DNA of 7,866 bases from contig CAKOSD010000044.1 in NCBI GenBank assembly GCA_934101745.1, positions 1 to 7,866 on the forward strand, in the 5' to 3' direction. This document shows, in pieces, positions 1-7,300 of the stretch; positions within the stretch are counted from its first letter, which is position 1, and each line of letters opens with the position of its first letter. The translations under genes and the position numbers were made by a program. The notes under the pieces are model-generated. The model searched no databases, was not told the origin of the DNA, and worked only from the letters and a program-made list of their open reading frames with translations. This stretch comes from an uncultured Bacilli bacterium (lineage in GTDB: Bacteria > Bacillota_I > Bacilli_A > RF39 > UBA660).

Positions 1-712
1 CTATTTTTCTTCGTAAGCGGGGCGACTTTGAAAAATAATCATCTTTAGTATATAAATCACTATCAATAACATCCAAATCCCTAGGTTCCGTTGGTTTAGG
101 TAAGTTAGCAACTTTTAAATTACATCTATCTTCATATACATAAATAGAACTATTAGGATTATTCATAATAACCATATTATATAGAAAATAAATTTTAAAA
201 CCATAAATATCTAAATAATCACCAAAACGAACAATACTCTTTTTATCATTTATTATTAAATTATTTAAATAAACGGGTATCTTTTTAGAGTTTTCAAAAA
301 CAATATTGTTGTTTTCTACATAGACTTTTCCAACATCACTAGTTATCAAAGGATTATTAATAACAATACTACTATTTTTATTATTACTTATATTAAATTC
401 TAAATTACCACTATAAGCAAAATATTTAATTGAATCATCATACAAATTACTAACTCTTATTAAATATATTTTATCTTCTCTTTTTAAGAAATAATACTTA
501 CCCGGACTTATAACTGTTTCTAAAATAGGAGCATTACCCTCTAAAACATTTACATATGGAGTTGAGTATAAAACCCAGTTATTATCTCTAGCCTCAATAT
601 TAATTAGTTTATAAGGTTGTTCCTTATCCATATCAAATTTATAAATTCCTTGCATCATATTTGGTAATGTAAAAGTAAAAATCTTCTCATTTGTGTATAA
701 ATCTATCTTCAT
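1..712 (-). CDS. essC: EssC, type VII secretion (T7SSb) ATPase, N-terminal FHA region; partial, runs off left edge
   Basis: The frame stays open for 237 codons from the ATG at 712 to the left edge. EssC is the membrane-anchored motor of Firmicutes type VII secretion. It has two N-terminal forkhead-associated (FHA) domains, then membrane helices, then tandem FtsK/SpoIIIE ATPase modules. Only the FHA part is here. Residues ~1-90 are beta-rich, as in FHA1. Residues ~100-190 resemble EssC FHA2, with SSIVINNP (114-121), RFGDYLDIYGFKIYF (162-176) and the hallmark VIMNNPNSSIYV (181-192). Residues 225-237 (DYFSKSPRLRRKI) match the conserved 'YF.RSPR.RR' segment that precedes the membrane helices. The start is firm: an in-frame TAG lies five codons upstream (725-727), and AGGA sits 10 bases before the ATG. 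The usual upstream partners (esxA, esaA, essA, esaB, essB) are absent on this side. Family assignment is from recognised motifs; the ATPase and membrane parts cannot be seen. Confidence 0.85.
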   Translation of the reverse strand, partial: MKIDLYTNEKIFTFTLPNMMQGIYKFDMDKEQPYKLINIEARDNNWVLYSTPYVNVLEGNAPILETVISPGKYYFLKREDKIYLIRVSNLYDDSIKYFAYSGNLEFNISNNKNSSIVINNPLITSDVGKVYVENNNIVFENSKKIPVYLNNLIINDKKSIVRFGDYLDIYGFKIYFLYNMVIMNNPNSSIYVYEDRCNLKVANLPKPTEPRDLDVIDSDLYTKDDYFSKSPRLRRKI

Positions 713-737
713 AATGACCCAATCCTATTCTTATTTA

Positions 738-766
738 ATTTTATCATAAATAAATTAGTTTAAAAA
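738..766 (-). promoter_or_regulatory. Candidate extended -10 promoter for essC
   Basis: On the minus strand, TGATAAAAT (738-746) forms an extended -10 element (TGn followed by TAAAAT). It lies 25 bases upstream of the essC ATG and downstream of the neighbouring terminator. The -35 position at 17-base spacing (761-766, TTTTTA) is poor, so the call rests on the extended -10 and the location. It would give a leader of roughly 20 bases. Confidence 0.4.
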
Positions 767-776
767 GTATAAATAG

Positions 777-808
777 AAAAAAGACTGTTTCATTAGAAAA
801 AACAATCT
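777..808 (-). terminator. Intrinsic terminator of the leftward ATPase remnant
   Basis: Read on the minus strand, AGATTGTTT (800-808) pairs with AAACAGTCT (782-790) over 9 bp with one G-U wobble, across a 9-base loop, and a U-run follows (777-781). On the plus strand the same stem has a C-A mismatch and no U-run, so it acts leftward. It sits 22 bases beyond the stop of the degraded ATPase gene and just before the essC promoter, separating the two units. Confidence 0.65.
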
Positions 809-829
809 CTCATCTATTAGTATTAATCT

Positions 830-1264
830 CTAAAAATCATCATCCATTAAAAACTTAAATATATTTAAATGAATAATCCCATCTTGAGAATAATCTTCCT
901 TATTTTTTGATATAACATATTTTGGATAATTATCATCAATCCATTTATAAGCCTTATATCCCTTATTTATAAGTTCGTTATAAACAATATTTTCAAAACA
1001 TTGGGAATAATTAACATGCAAATTATTAGTTTTTATTTTTCGAACCCCTAAATCGGTAGCATAAAATTTATTTAAAGTTTTAAGGACTTGTTTACCCACG
1101 ATATCATAACGATAAACTCGATTAACTATAAATGTTGAACATAAAGCCTCCAGATATTTATATAATGCATTACTGGCTATTACTGTATTATTTTTATTTA
1201 AAAGTTTTTCCAGTGAATTGGAAAAACTTTTTAAACAGTCACCAACAACTTCTACCAATATCAT
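830..1264 (-). pseudogene. Degraded AAA_14/DUF4143-type ATPase (C-terminal remnant)
   Basis: The 144-codon frame matches only the C-terminal part of the widespread AAA_14/DUF4143 proteins, which are normally about 400 aa with an N-terminal P-loop ATPase. Visible landmarks are ALYKYLEALCSTFIVNRV (33-50), RYDIVGKQVLKT (52-63), FYATDLGVR (67-75), FENIVYNELINKGYKAY (90-106), DNYPKYVIS (111-119) and SQDGIIHLNIFKFLMDDDF (126-144). There is no Walker A or B. Segments 90-106 and 111-119 are nearly fused here. In intact relatives as I recall them, about 45 residues carrying the nuclease-like acidic core lie between them, so an in-frame deletion is inferred near position 946. The ATG has no ribosome binding site. 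Upstream, another frame (1264-1308) reads KARKFNEMFNRYEK and then TGA, which looks like the preceding family segment after a frameshift. The gene is probably inactive. The function of intact members is poorly known, although some are linked to mobile elements or defence. Confidence 0.75.
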
Positions 1265-1348
1265 TTTTCATAACGATTAAACATTTCATTAAACTTCCTA
1301 GCCTTATTTATAAGATATTATAAGCATTCAATCATAACAATAAGTTTT

Positions 1349-1411
1349 AAAAAATCTAAGAAAAGTCATTTTTAATCAACACCTCAAAAAAGCCTCAAAA
1401 ATTAATAAAAA
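1349..1411 (+). promoter_or_regulatory. Phased A-tracts upstream of pyk (possible bent DNA / UP element)
   Basis: A-tracts occur at 1349-1354, 1361-1364, 1386-1391, 1397-1401 and 1407-1411, directly upstream of the pyk -35. The last three have centres 10-11 bases apart, and the first two are 11 apart. CCTCAAAAA is repeated directly at 1382-1390 and 1393-1401. In-phase A-tracts are known to curve DNA and can bind the RNA polymerase alpha C-terminal domain. In such AT-rich DNA, chance remains possible. Confidence 0.4.
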
Positions 1412-1416
1412 CCTAA

Positions 1417-1445
1417 TTTACAAAAGGGTTCATTTATGGTAATAT
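1417..1445 (+). promoter_or_regulatory. pyk promoter, sigma-A type with extended -10
   Basis: The -35 TTTACA (1417-1422; 5 of 6 consensus) is followed by a 17-base spacer and the -10 TAATAT (1440-1445; 4 of 6), preceded by TGG, which makes an extended -10. Transcription would start near 1452 and give a leader of about 20 bases that contains the ribosome binding site. The ATG at 1436 lies inside this promoter and cannot be translated from its transcript, which supports the start at 1472. Confidence 0.7.
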
Positions 1446-1471
1446 TAACTAGCGAAAGGAAGTTAAATAAA

Positions 1472-2875
1472 ATGAAAAAAACAAAAATTATTTGTAGTAT
1501 TGGTCCATCTACACAAATTTGGGAAAATTTCAAAGGTATTGTAGAGGCTGGTATGAATGTTGCACGTATCAATTTCTCACATGCAACTTTAGAAGAAAGA
1601 GAATTAGACTTATCATTAATTAAACGTGCTAATGAAGAAATGGGCGCTAATATTGGTATTTTATTTGATACTAAAGGTCCAGATTTAAGAACTTGTACAT
1701 TTGATGGTGATTACATTGAACTTGTAAAAGGCAAAACAATTCGTATTGTTGAAGAAGATGTTTTAGGTAATGCCGAAAGAATCTCTTTCAACTATAAGGG
1801 AATCCTTAAGGATTTAGAAGTAGGTCAAACTATTCTATTAGATGATGGTTTTTATAAATTAGTTGTTGTATCTAAAGAAGAAGATGGTCTTACTTGTGAA
1901 ATCATTAATGGTGGTACTATTAAATCTCGTCGTGGCGTTTGTATTCCAGGTGTTAAACTTAATGTTCCATTTATCTCTGAGGCTGATAGAGAAGATATTA
2001 AATATGCCTGTGAACATGACGGTGACTATATCGCTGTATCATTTGTAAACACTGCTGAGGATGTAAAAGCTGTTAGAGATTTATGTAAGGAATTTCATCG
2101 TGAAGATATGATCATCATTTCTAAAGTAGAAACTCAATACGCTATCGATAATCTACAAGAAATCGTTGATGCTTCTGATTATATTATGGTTGCTCGTGGC
2201 GATTTAGGTATCGAAACTGGTTTAGAAAACTTACCATTATATCAACAAAGAATGATTGATATGTGTCATAAGAATGGTAAAGGTGTTATCATGGCTACTC
2301 AAATGATGACATCTATGAAAGAAAGCATTCGTCCAACAAACGCTGAAGTTACTGATGTTGCTAATGCTGTCCTTGCTGGTTGCGATGCTATTATGACTAG
2401 TGATGAAACTACTATGGGTAAATATCCAGTTGAAACTATACAATATATGGCTAAGATTGCTGTTAATGCTGAACAAATCACTAAGTACAATCTTGCTGAT
2501 TACAAATTAAGAGGTACTGATATTCACAATGCTATTTGTAAATGTGCTGTTGATGCTACTTTAGAATTACCTGTTAAAGCTATCGTTGTATCAACTAAAG
2601 AAGGTAAAACTGCTTTAGATGTATCTTGCCTAAGACCAAATGCTTATATTATCGCTACTGTTGAAAACGAAAAAATGGCTCGTATGCTTGCTCTTAAATG
2701 GGGAGTTTATACTAAAGTTGTTGGTAATGCTGCTAAAGATACTGATGCCTTAGTAGAGGAAAGTATTAAAGCCGCTAAAGATATGTTAAATCTAAAATAC
2801 AAAGATTTAGTTTGTGTTGTTGGTTCAACTCCTAGTGATGCTCATACTAACTTCTTAAAAATTGAAGAAATTTAA
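1472..2875 (+). CDS. pyk: Pyruvate kinase (EC 2.7.1.40)
   Basis: This cytosolic enzyme transfers phosphate from phosphoenolpyruvate to ADP in the last step of glycolysis. The 467-aa protein is standard core length, without the extra C-terminal PEP-utiliser-like domain of Bacillus enzymes. Catalytic landmarks are ARINFSH (31-37), FDTKGPDLRT (65-74), SKVETQ (217-222, Lys218 and Glu220), VARGDLGIE (240-248, Asp244) and MATQMM (274-279, Thr276). The B domain spans ~70-168 and the C-terminal regulatory domain starts near 350, with a STKEGKTA phosphate-loop motif (374-381). Oddities are SDET (310-313) where SGE[TS] is usual, KVET for the usual KIEN, and SDAHTN (455-460) where a glycine-rich fructose-bisphosphate loop is common. 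The start at 1472 is chosen because AAAGGAAG (1455-1462) sits 9 bases upstream, MKKTKIICSIGPST is the normal family N terminus, and the in-frame ATG at 1436 falls in the promoter. It is monocistronic, and its codon use looks more GC-tolerant than its neighbours, as in highly expressed genes. Confidence 0.97.
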   Translation: MKKTKIICSIGPSTQIWENFKGIVEAGMNVARINFSHATLEERELDLSLIKRANEEMGANIGILFDTKGPDLRTCTFDGDYIELVKGKTIRIVEEDVLGNAERISFNYKGILKDLEVGQTILLDDGFYKLVVVSKEEDGLTCEIINGGTIKSRRGVCIPGVKLNVPFISEADREDIKYACEHDGDYIAVSFVNTAEDVKAVRDLCKEFHREDMIIISKVETQYAIDNLQEIVDASDYIMVARGDLGIETGLENLPLYQQRMIDMCHKNGKGVIMATQMMTSMKESIRPTNAEVTDVANAVLAGCDAIMTSDETTMGKYPVETIQYMAKIAVNAEQITKYNLADYKLRGTDIHNAICKCAVDATLELPVKAIVVSTKEGKTALDVSCLRPNAYIIATVENEKMARMLALKWGVYTKVVGNAAKDTDALVEESIKAAKDMLNLKYKDLVCVVGSTPSDAHTNFLKIEEI

Positions 2876-2889
2876 TTTTTAACTTAATG

Positions 2890-2920
2890 AAAAGCCCAGT
2901 TAATTCTGGACTTTTTTATT
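2890..2920 (+). terminator. Intrinsic terminator of pyk
   Basis: AAAAGCCCAG (2890-2899) pairs with CTGGACTTTT (2906-2915), with a single C-A mismatch, across a 6-base loop. The T-tract at 2912-2917 overlaps the distal stem and the tail. It begins 14 bases after the pyk stop. On the opposite strand the mismatch becomes a G-U pair and a short U-run follows, so it may also act as a weak backup terminator for the leftward HipA-like gene. Confidence 0.75.
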
Positions 2921-2977
2921 ATACTAAATATTACTAATTTTTATATCATTTGAGCAATAACCGATATCACAAGTATT

Positions 2978-3001
2978 AAAAGTAGACTAACTGAAGTCTA
3001 C
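2978..3001 (-). terminator. Intrinsic terminator of the HipA-like gene
   Basis: GTAGACT (2982-2988) and AGTCTAC (2995-3001) form a perfect 7-bp stem with a 6-base loop. Read leftward it is followed by a U-run (2978-2981) and then mixed A/U. It lies 16 bases beyond the stop of the leftward kinase gene. Confidence 0.65.
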
Positions 3002-3017
3002 CATTTAACCATTTTCT

Positions 3018-4223
3018 TTAATTTTTATTTAAATTTTCAATATTAAACTGTAATTTTTCTATTCTCTCTTTAAGACCATTTACTAATTTTTCTATTCGTT
3101 TATCTGAAATATCCATTTTATCTTTATACGTTTCTAATAGATTTCTATACTCGTCACAAAGTCCCACTAATTTCCCCAAATTTATATCCGCAATGCTATT
3201 ACCAAGAGTTTTTAACATATCTTCATAATTTTTATTCGTATTTGTAAAAAATTTACAAGAACCTTTAGAAAAATTAATCTCGTTTATATATTTATCACAT
3301 TCCATGCTTTGACCAGTATCAAATATCGGCGTTGTTCTCTCCCACTTAAGCGTATTAACATTCCTAATAATACCAAAATTTTTTAAATGTCTATCAGTAT
3401 TCATCATTAAATAATCAACTATAAACATATCGGCAACATTTTTACGGGCATCAGGAACTTGATGCTTTTCTAATATTTGAATATAGAATTCATAATCACT
3501 TATATTATTAGGTTTTTTTTCTGATTTAAAAATATCATAAGCTGAGATTATTTCTTCGTTTTCACTAACAAAATTTACACATTTGGATACAAGTTTTGTC
3601 TTGTCTGTCCACTCCACCCAATAATTACAATAATAAAAGTCTAATCTTTTGCTAATTTGCGAGGCTAACCATTCATTAAACGGTTCTTCCCGGCTTGAAG
3701 TATATGTACCTTTTACCAAAATTCTTTTACCATTTTCAATAATCCAACCTTTTTGAAGCATTCCATCGGTAGTATTATTAGGAGAACGAAGAATTGCCTT
3801 ATCGGTTGTAGTCTCAGAATAAGAAGAACTATCCAATGATGCCTCCAAATAAGCCTCGTATTCAAATTCATTTGTAAAAAAATTAATATTTTGCCATTGA
3901 ACATCACTATTTTCAGCCTTTAACCAATATTGGTCAGATAAGGAAAGAGCGTAAGATTTATTTAGCAATTCTTCAGGTGAAGAAACGTTTAATTTTTCAA
4001 GTAACTTTTCTAAATCCTTTCGCCAAGAAGGAATCCCCCTGCCCTTAAACCATTCATTAAGTTGCTTTAAAACATTAGTGCTTTTTGTTTTTGTTGCATT
4101 AGTAATCGCAAGTGGCGCATAATCAATATTATATATTTCATATATTTTCTCTATTACATTAAATGTTGTGTTATATAGAATTGCCATAACAGCAGTATTT
4201 TTATTCATTAATATACATTTCAT
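3018..4223 (-). CDS. HipA-superfamily (HipA_C) serine/threonine kinase-like protein, no adjacent antitoxin
   Basis: This 401-aa protein carries a HipA-type kinase fold in its C-terminal two thirds. KRILVKG (166-172) holds the probable ATP-contacting Lys171. NTDRHLKNFGIIRN (275-288) is the catalytic N-x-D-R-H-x-x-N loop, with Asp277 and Asn282. PIFDTGQSM (299-307) supplies the metal-binding Asp302. The first ~140 residues include a stretch (LSLSDQYWLK, 93-102) that I recall from HipA-like proteins of gut Firmicutes and not from E. coli HipA. The C terminus (~370-398) is charged and probably helical. The motifs suggest an active kinase, but the substrate is unknown. E. coli HipA phosphorylates glutamyl-tRNA synthetase. 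Start: an ATG six codons upstream (4241) is possible, but AAAGGA (4232-4237) lies 8 bases before the ATG at 4223, which therefore fits better. No small HipB-like DNA-binding gene is adjacent: addA lies upstream and pyk is convergent downstream. Function as toxin, regulator or defence protein is undetermined. Confidence 0.82.
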   Translation of the reverse strand: MKCILMNKNTAVMAILYNTTFNVIEKIYEIYNIDYAPLAITNATKTKSTNVLKQLNEWFKGRGIPSWRKDLEKLLEKLNVSSPEELLNKSYALSLSDQYWLKAENSDVQWQNINFFTNEFEYEAYLEASLDSSSYSETTTDKAILRSPNNTTDGMLQKGWIIENGKRILVKGTYTSSREEPFNEWLASQISKRLDFYYCNYWVEWTDKTKLVSKCVNFVSENEEIISAYDIFKSEKKPNNISDYEFYIQILEKHQVPDARKNVADMFIVDYLMMNTDRHLKNFGIIRNVNTLKWERTTPIFDTGQSMECDKYINEINFSKGSCKFFTNTNKNYEDMLKTLGNSIADINLGKLVGLCDEYRNLLETYKDKMDISDKRIEKLVNGLKERIEKLQFNIENLNKN

Positions 4224-4321
4224 CTGCTTTTTCCTTTCCATTTTTCCAATTATCTTTAAATACCAATTCTTCTTTATTATTACTTATATTTTTTTAATTA
4301 TAATAACCAATAATCAAATTA

Positions 4322-4330
4322 ATTGTATCA
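4322..4330 (-). promoter_or_regulatory. Candidate extended -10 promoter for the HipA-like gene
   Basis: On the minus strand, TGATACAAT (4322-4330) is an extended -10 (TGn plus TACAAT) about 100 bases upstream of the kinase ATG. No good -35 is present. A second -10-like TATAAT (4297-4302), also without a clear -35, is an alternative nearer the gene. The 171 bases between addA and this gene (4224-4394) hold no convincing terminator, so read-through from addA is also possible. Confidence 0.3.
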
Positions 4331-4394
4331 TATTTAGGCCTATTTTGCACTTACTATCCCTAAACAATCACGTTTTCAAGATTTAGCCTTCTAA

Positions 4395-7300
4395 TTAAAT
4401 ATTTAAATTAACTAAGTTACTATCCATAATTGAATATAAATAACAGTCAACTGGCAAACCCGTCATTTCTAAAATATAATTTTTATAACCTTTTAACTGT
4501 TCTAAATAAGCCTCATCAGTAGTATGTTTTAATTTATAATCAACAATAACCGCCTTGTCTTTTTTGATAATTAACAAATCTATAATCCCATGATTCTCTG
4601 TATTCCCACTGACATCCATAAATTCATATTCCTTATAAATTTCTTTACTTTCATTTAAAATACCGGTTTTAATAAACTTGTCGATACAATTAATCTCAAA
4701 AGCCGTAAAATCTTTATAATCAGGATTATTAAAATCAGTTATCTCTAATAAATAATGCATCCTCAAACCAAAATCAATATTTTTTTGTTCCTCTTTACTT
4801 CTTATAGCACTAGTAACCTTTGAATAATGCTTACTTTCGATTCTTTTACTATCAGAAACATAATCATCGACAACAATAACCCTACCTGGCTCTTGCTTTA
4901 ACGCTACTAAATCCTTTTTAACCGATAAATTATAATCTTTAGTAAGACCTAAAGAAGCAATATCGATATCTTTTATATAAGGTTTTAAATAATCATAAAT
5001 AGAATCTAACATATCTGTAAATTTCCGATAACTACTTCTGGTCTCCCTATCAACTACTCCAGAGACTTTATAAGAAAGTTCATTCTTATCAAACTCACCA
5101 ACAATAATCATCTTTTCGCGGGCTCTAGTTAAAGCCACATAAAAAAGTCTTAATCTTTCACTTATTTCTTCTAAAATATATTTATTTTTTAACATTAGTT
5201 TAACAACAGTACTATGGATTCCCTCTTTAACATAAGGCGTTATAAAACCTAAAGTATTATCATAGTAAAACTTATTTTTTAAATCATCAATATTAAATTT
5301 TTTAGATAACCCAGTAAAATAACAAACGGGATATTCTAACCCCTTAGAGGCATGAATAGTCATAATCTTAACCGAATTAGAAGCCTCTTTATTTAAAGAC
5401 AACTTAATATCTAACCCCTCTTCATAAACCATGTTTAAATAATCCAAGAATTCATAAGGACTATAACCAAAATTAGTCGCATTATCCGCAATTTTACCAA
5501 TTGAATCAATCGTTACTAAATGTTCTTTAACATCTCCAGTCGTAATAAATGCTTCTTGGAATTTAAATTTCTCAATAATTAAACGAAATACTTCATTATT
5601 TGGCAAATTGTCAAGTTCCTTAGCTAATTCATATAAAATAGCATAAATTTCTGTTTCCGCATAAGATCTATTACTAATTATTTTCAAAATATCTCTATCA
5701 CTCATATTAAAAAGATAACTACGGGCCACGGCCATAAAAGAATAAGAAAACATCGTGCCAAAATCTTTATTTTTAATTAAAACTAACAGATTATAAATAT
5801 TTTTAATAATTGAAATATCAACAGAATCACTAATCGTTTTATCTCGATAAATAGTTATGGGAATATTTAAATACTCAAATATCTTTTTATATAAATTAAA
5901 ACTACTAGAACGATCCATTAAAATAACAAAATCACCATAATTAACCGGTCTTCGTTGCATTGTTTCCTTATCCATCATTTCATAACCGGAATTAATTTTG
6001 GCTTTTATATCCTTAGCCACCGTAAAAATTTCAATTTCTTCTTTCGTAAATTTAGAATCTTTATCATAAGTATAGTTTAAAACATCCATATTATAATTTT
6101 CTTTATTAACATCATTATAAGGAGTAAGACCAAAAACCATTTGATGCGATAAAATATAATCAGCCCCACCAATAAAATTATCCATAAATAAATTAAACAT
6201 CATATTAATATTATTTAAAACTTCACTACGACTTCTAAAGTTCTTATTTAAATCAATTTTTATGCCGCCATTATTATTTTGATAAGCCTCATACTTACTC
6301 TTAAATAACAGCGGATTAGCATTACGAAAACGATAAATAGATTGTTTAATATCGCCAACCATATAAACATTATTATTCTCAATTAAAGAAATAAAAATAT
6401 CTTGAATATCATTAGTATCTTGATACTCATCAATTAATATTTCTTTATATTTAGTCTTCATTTCTTCACGAACGGTCTCATTATCCTTTAAAATATTAAT
6501 AGCCATCTTCGCAATATCAATAAAATCATAAGCATTATTTTTTCTCTTAAATTCATCTAAGTTCTTACTTAATTTTTGAATAATTTCAATTATTATCGCA
6601 ACATAATCTTTAGTTAAGTATAAACTTTCCTTAATCTCCTCTAAAGAATTATACTTAGTTAAATCACCTATTTCCGAAACTAAGGACTTTACTTCTTCTT
6701 TAATCTTTTTAGTTACTTCATCGGCTCCTCTTAAAACAGGTAACTTAATAACACATAATCTTTTTATATCTAAATAATTATCTGCCTCTATTAAAGGTCT
6801 AATAACTTCTTCCATTTTGTTTTTATAAGTATCATCAGTATAGTGATATAAATTATCAACTGTATTATTTAAAACTTCTAAACGCTTTTTAATTAAATTA
6901 ACATAATCATTAACTAACTTATCTATATTAGTATCATTATAATAATTAGTAAGATAATTGTTTAAAATCTCCTCTTTATCATATCTATTATCTAATTTAG
7001 CATATAAACTAAGTATAGCATTAAATATTTCTTTATCATCTTTAACAGTAAAATCCCTAATTAATTTTAAAAACAAAGGATTTCTTTCTTGATATAGTTT
7101 TTCCAAAATATTATTTAACTCTTCTTCTTTTTTTAAAGTCATAATACTAGCATCAATAATATTTATATTTTTAGAAATATTCATTAAATAACTATATTTT
7201 TTAACTAAAGATAAGGCAAAAGAATCAAAAGTAGTTATATAGGCTAAATCAACTTTATCTAATTCTTCTTTTAATTCGGGAACCTTTCTGATTTTGCTTC

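Noticed and set aside
1317..1322. A perfect leftward TATAAT as a possible promoter for the ATPase remnant.
   Set aside because: No acceptable -35 or TGn extension lies at the right distance, and the downstream ATG has no ribosome binding site. TATAAT is common by chance at this base composition.
1132..1323. A rightward 63-codon frame opposite the ATPase remnant.
   Set aside because: It is antisense to recognisable pseudogene coding sequence and has no ribosome binding site or family features.
1265..1471. The region upstream of pyk as a riboswitch or T-box leader.
   Set aside because: The inferred transcript start near 1452 leaves only about 20 bases of leader, and no T-box or other conserved aptamer motif is visible.
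2237..2490. Leftward open frames of 79 and 63 codons inside pyk.
   Set aside because: They are antisense shadows of a strongly conserved gene, with no ribosome binding sites or recognisable protein features.
3713..3907. A 64-codon frame inside the HipA-like gene, and a rightward 72-codon frame at 4168-4386 across its start and upstream gap.
   Set aside because: The first is a shifted frame of the kinase gene. The second has a hydrophobic, Ile/Phe-rich product typical of antisense AT-rich DNA and no Shine-Dalgarno, so it is not a credible antitoxin.
4333..4364. Inverted repeat TTTAGG ... CCTAAA in the gap between addA and the HipA-like gene, considered as an addA terminator or a HipA operator.
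   Set aside because: The arms are only 6 bp with a 20-base loop and no U-run follows leftward. Such repeats are expected by chance in AT-rich DNA, and no second TATCC/GGATA half-site of the classic hip operator is present.
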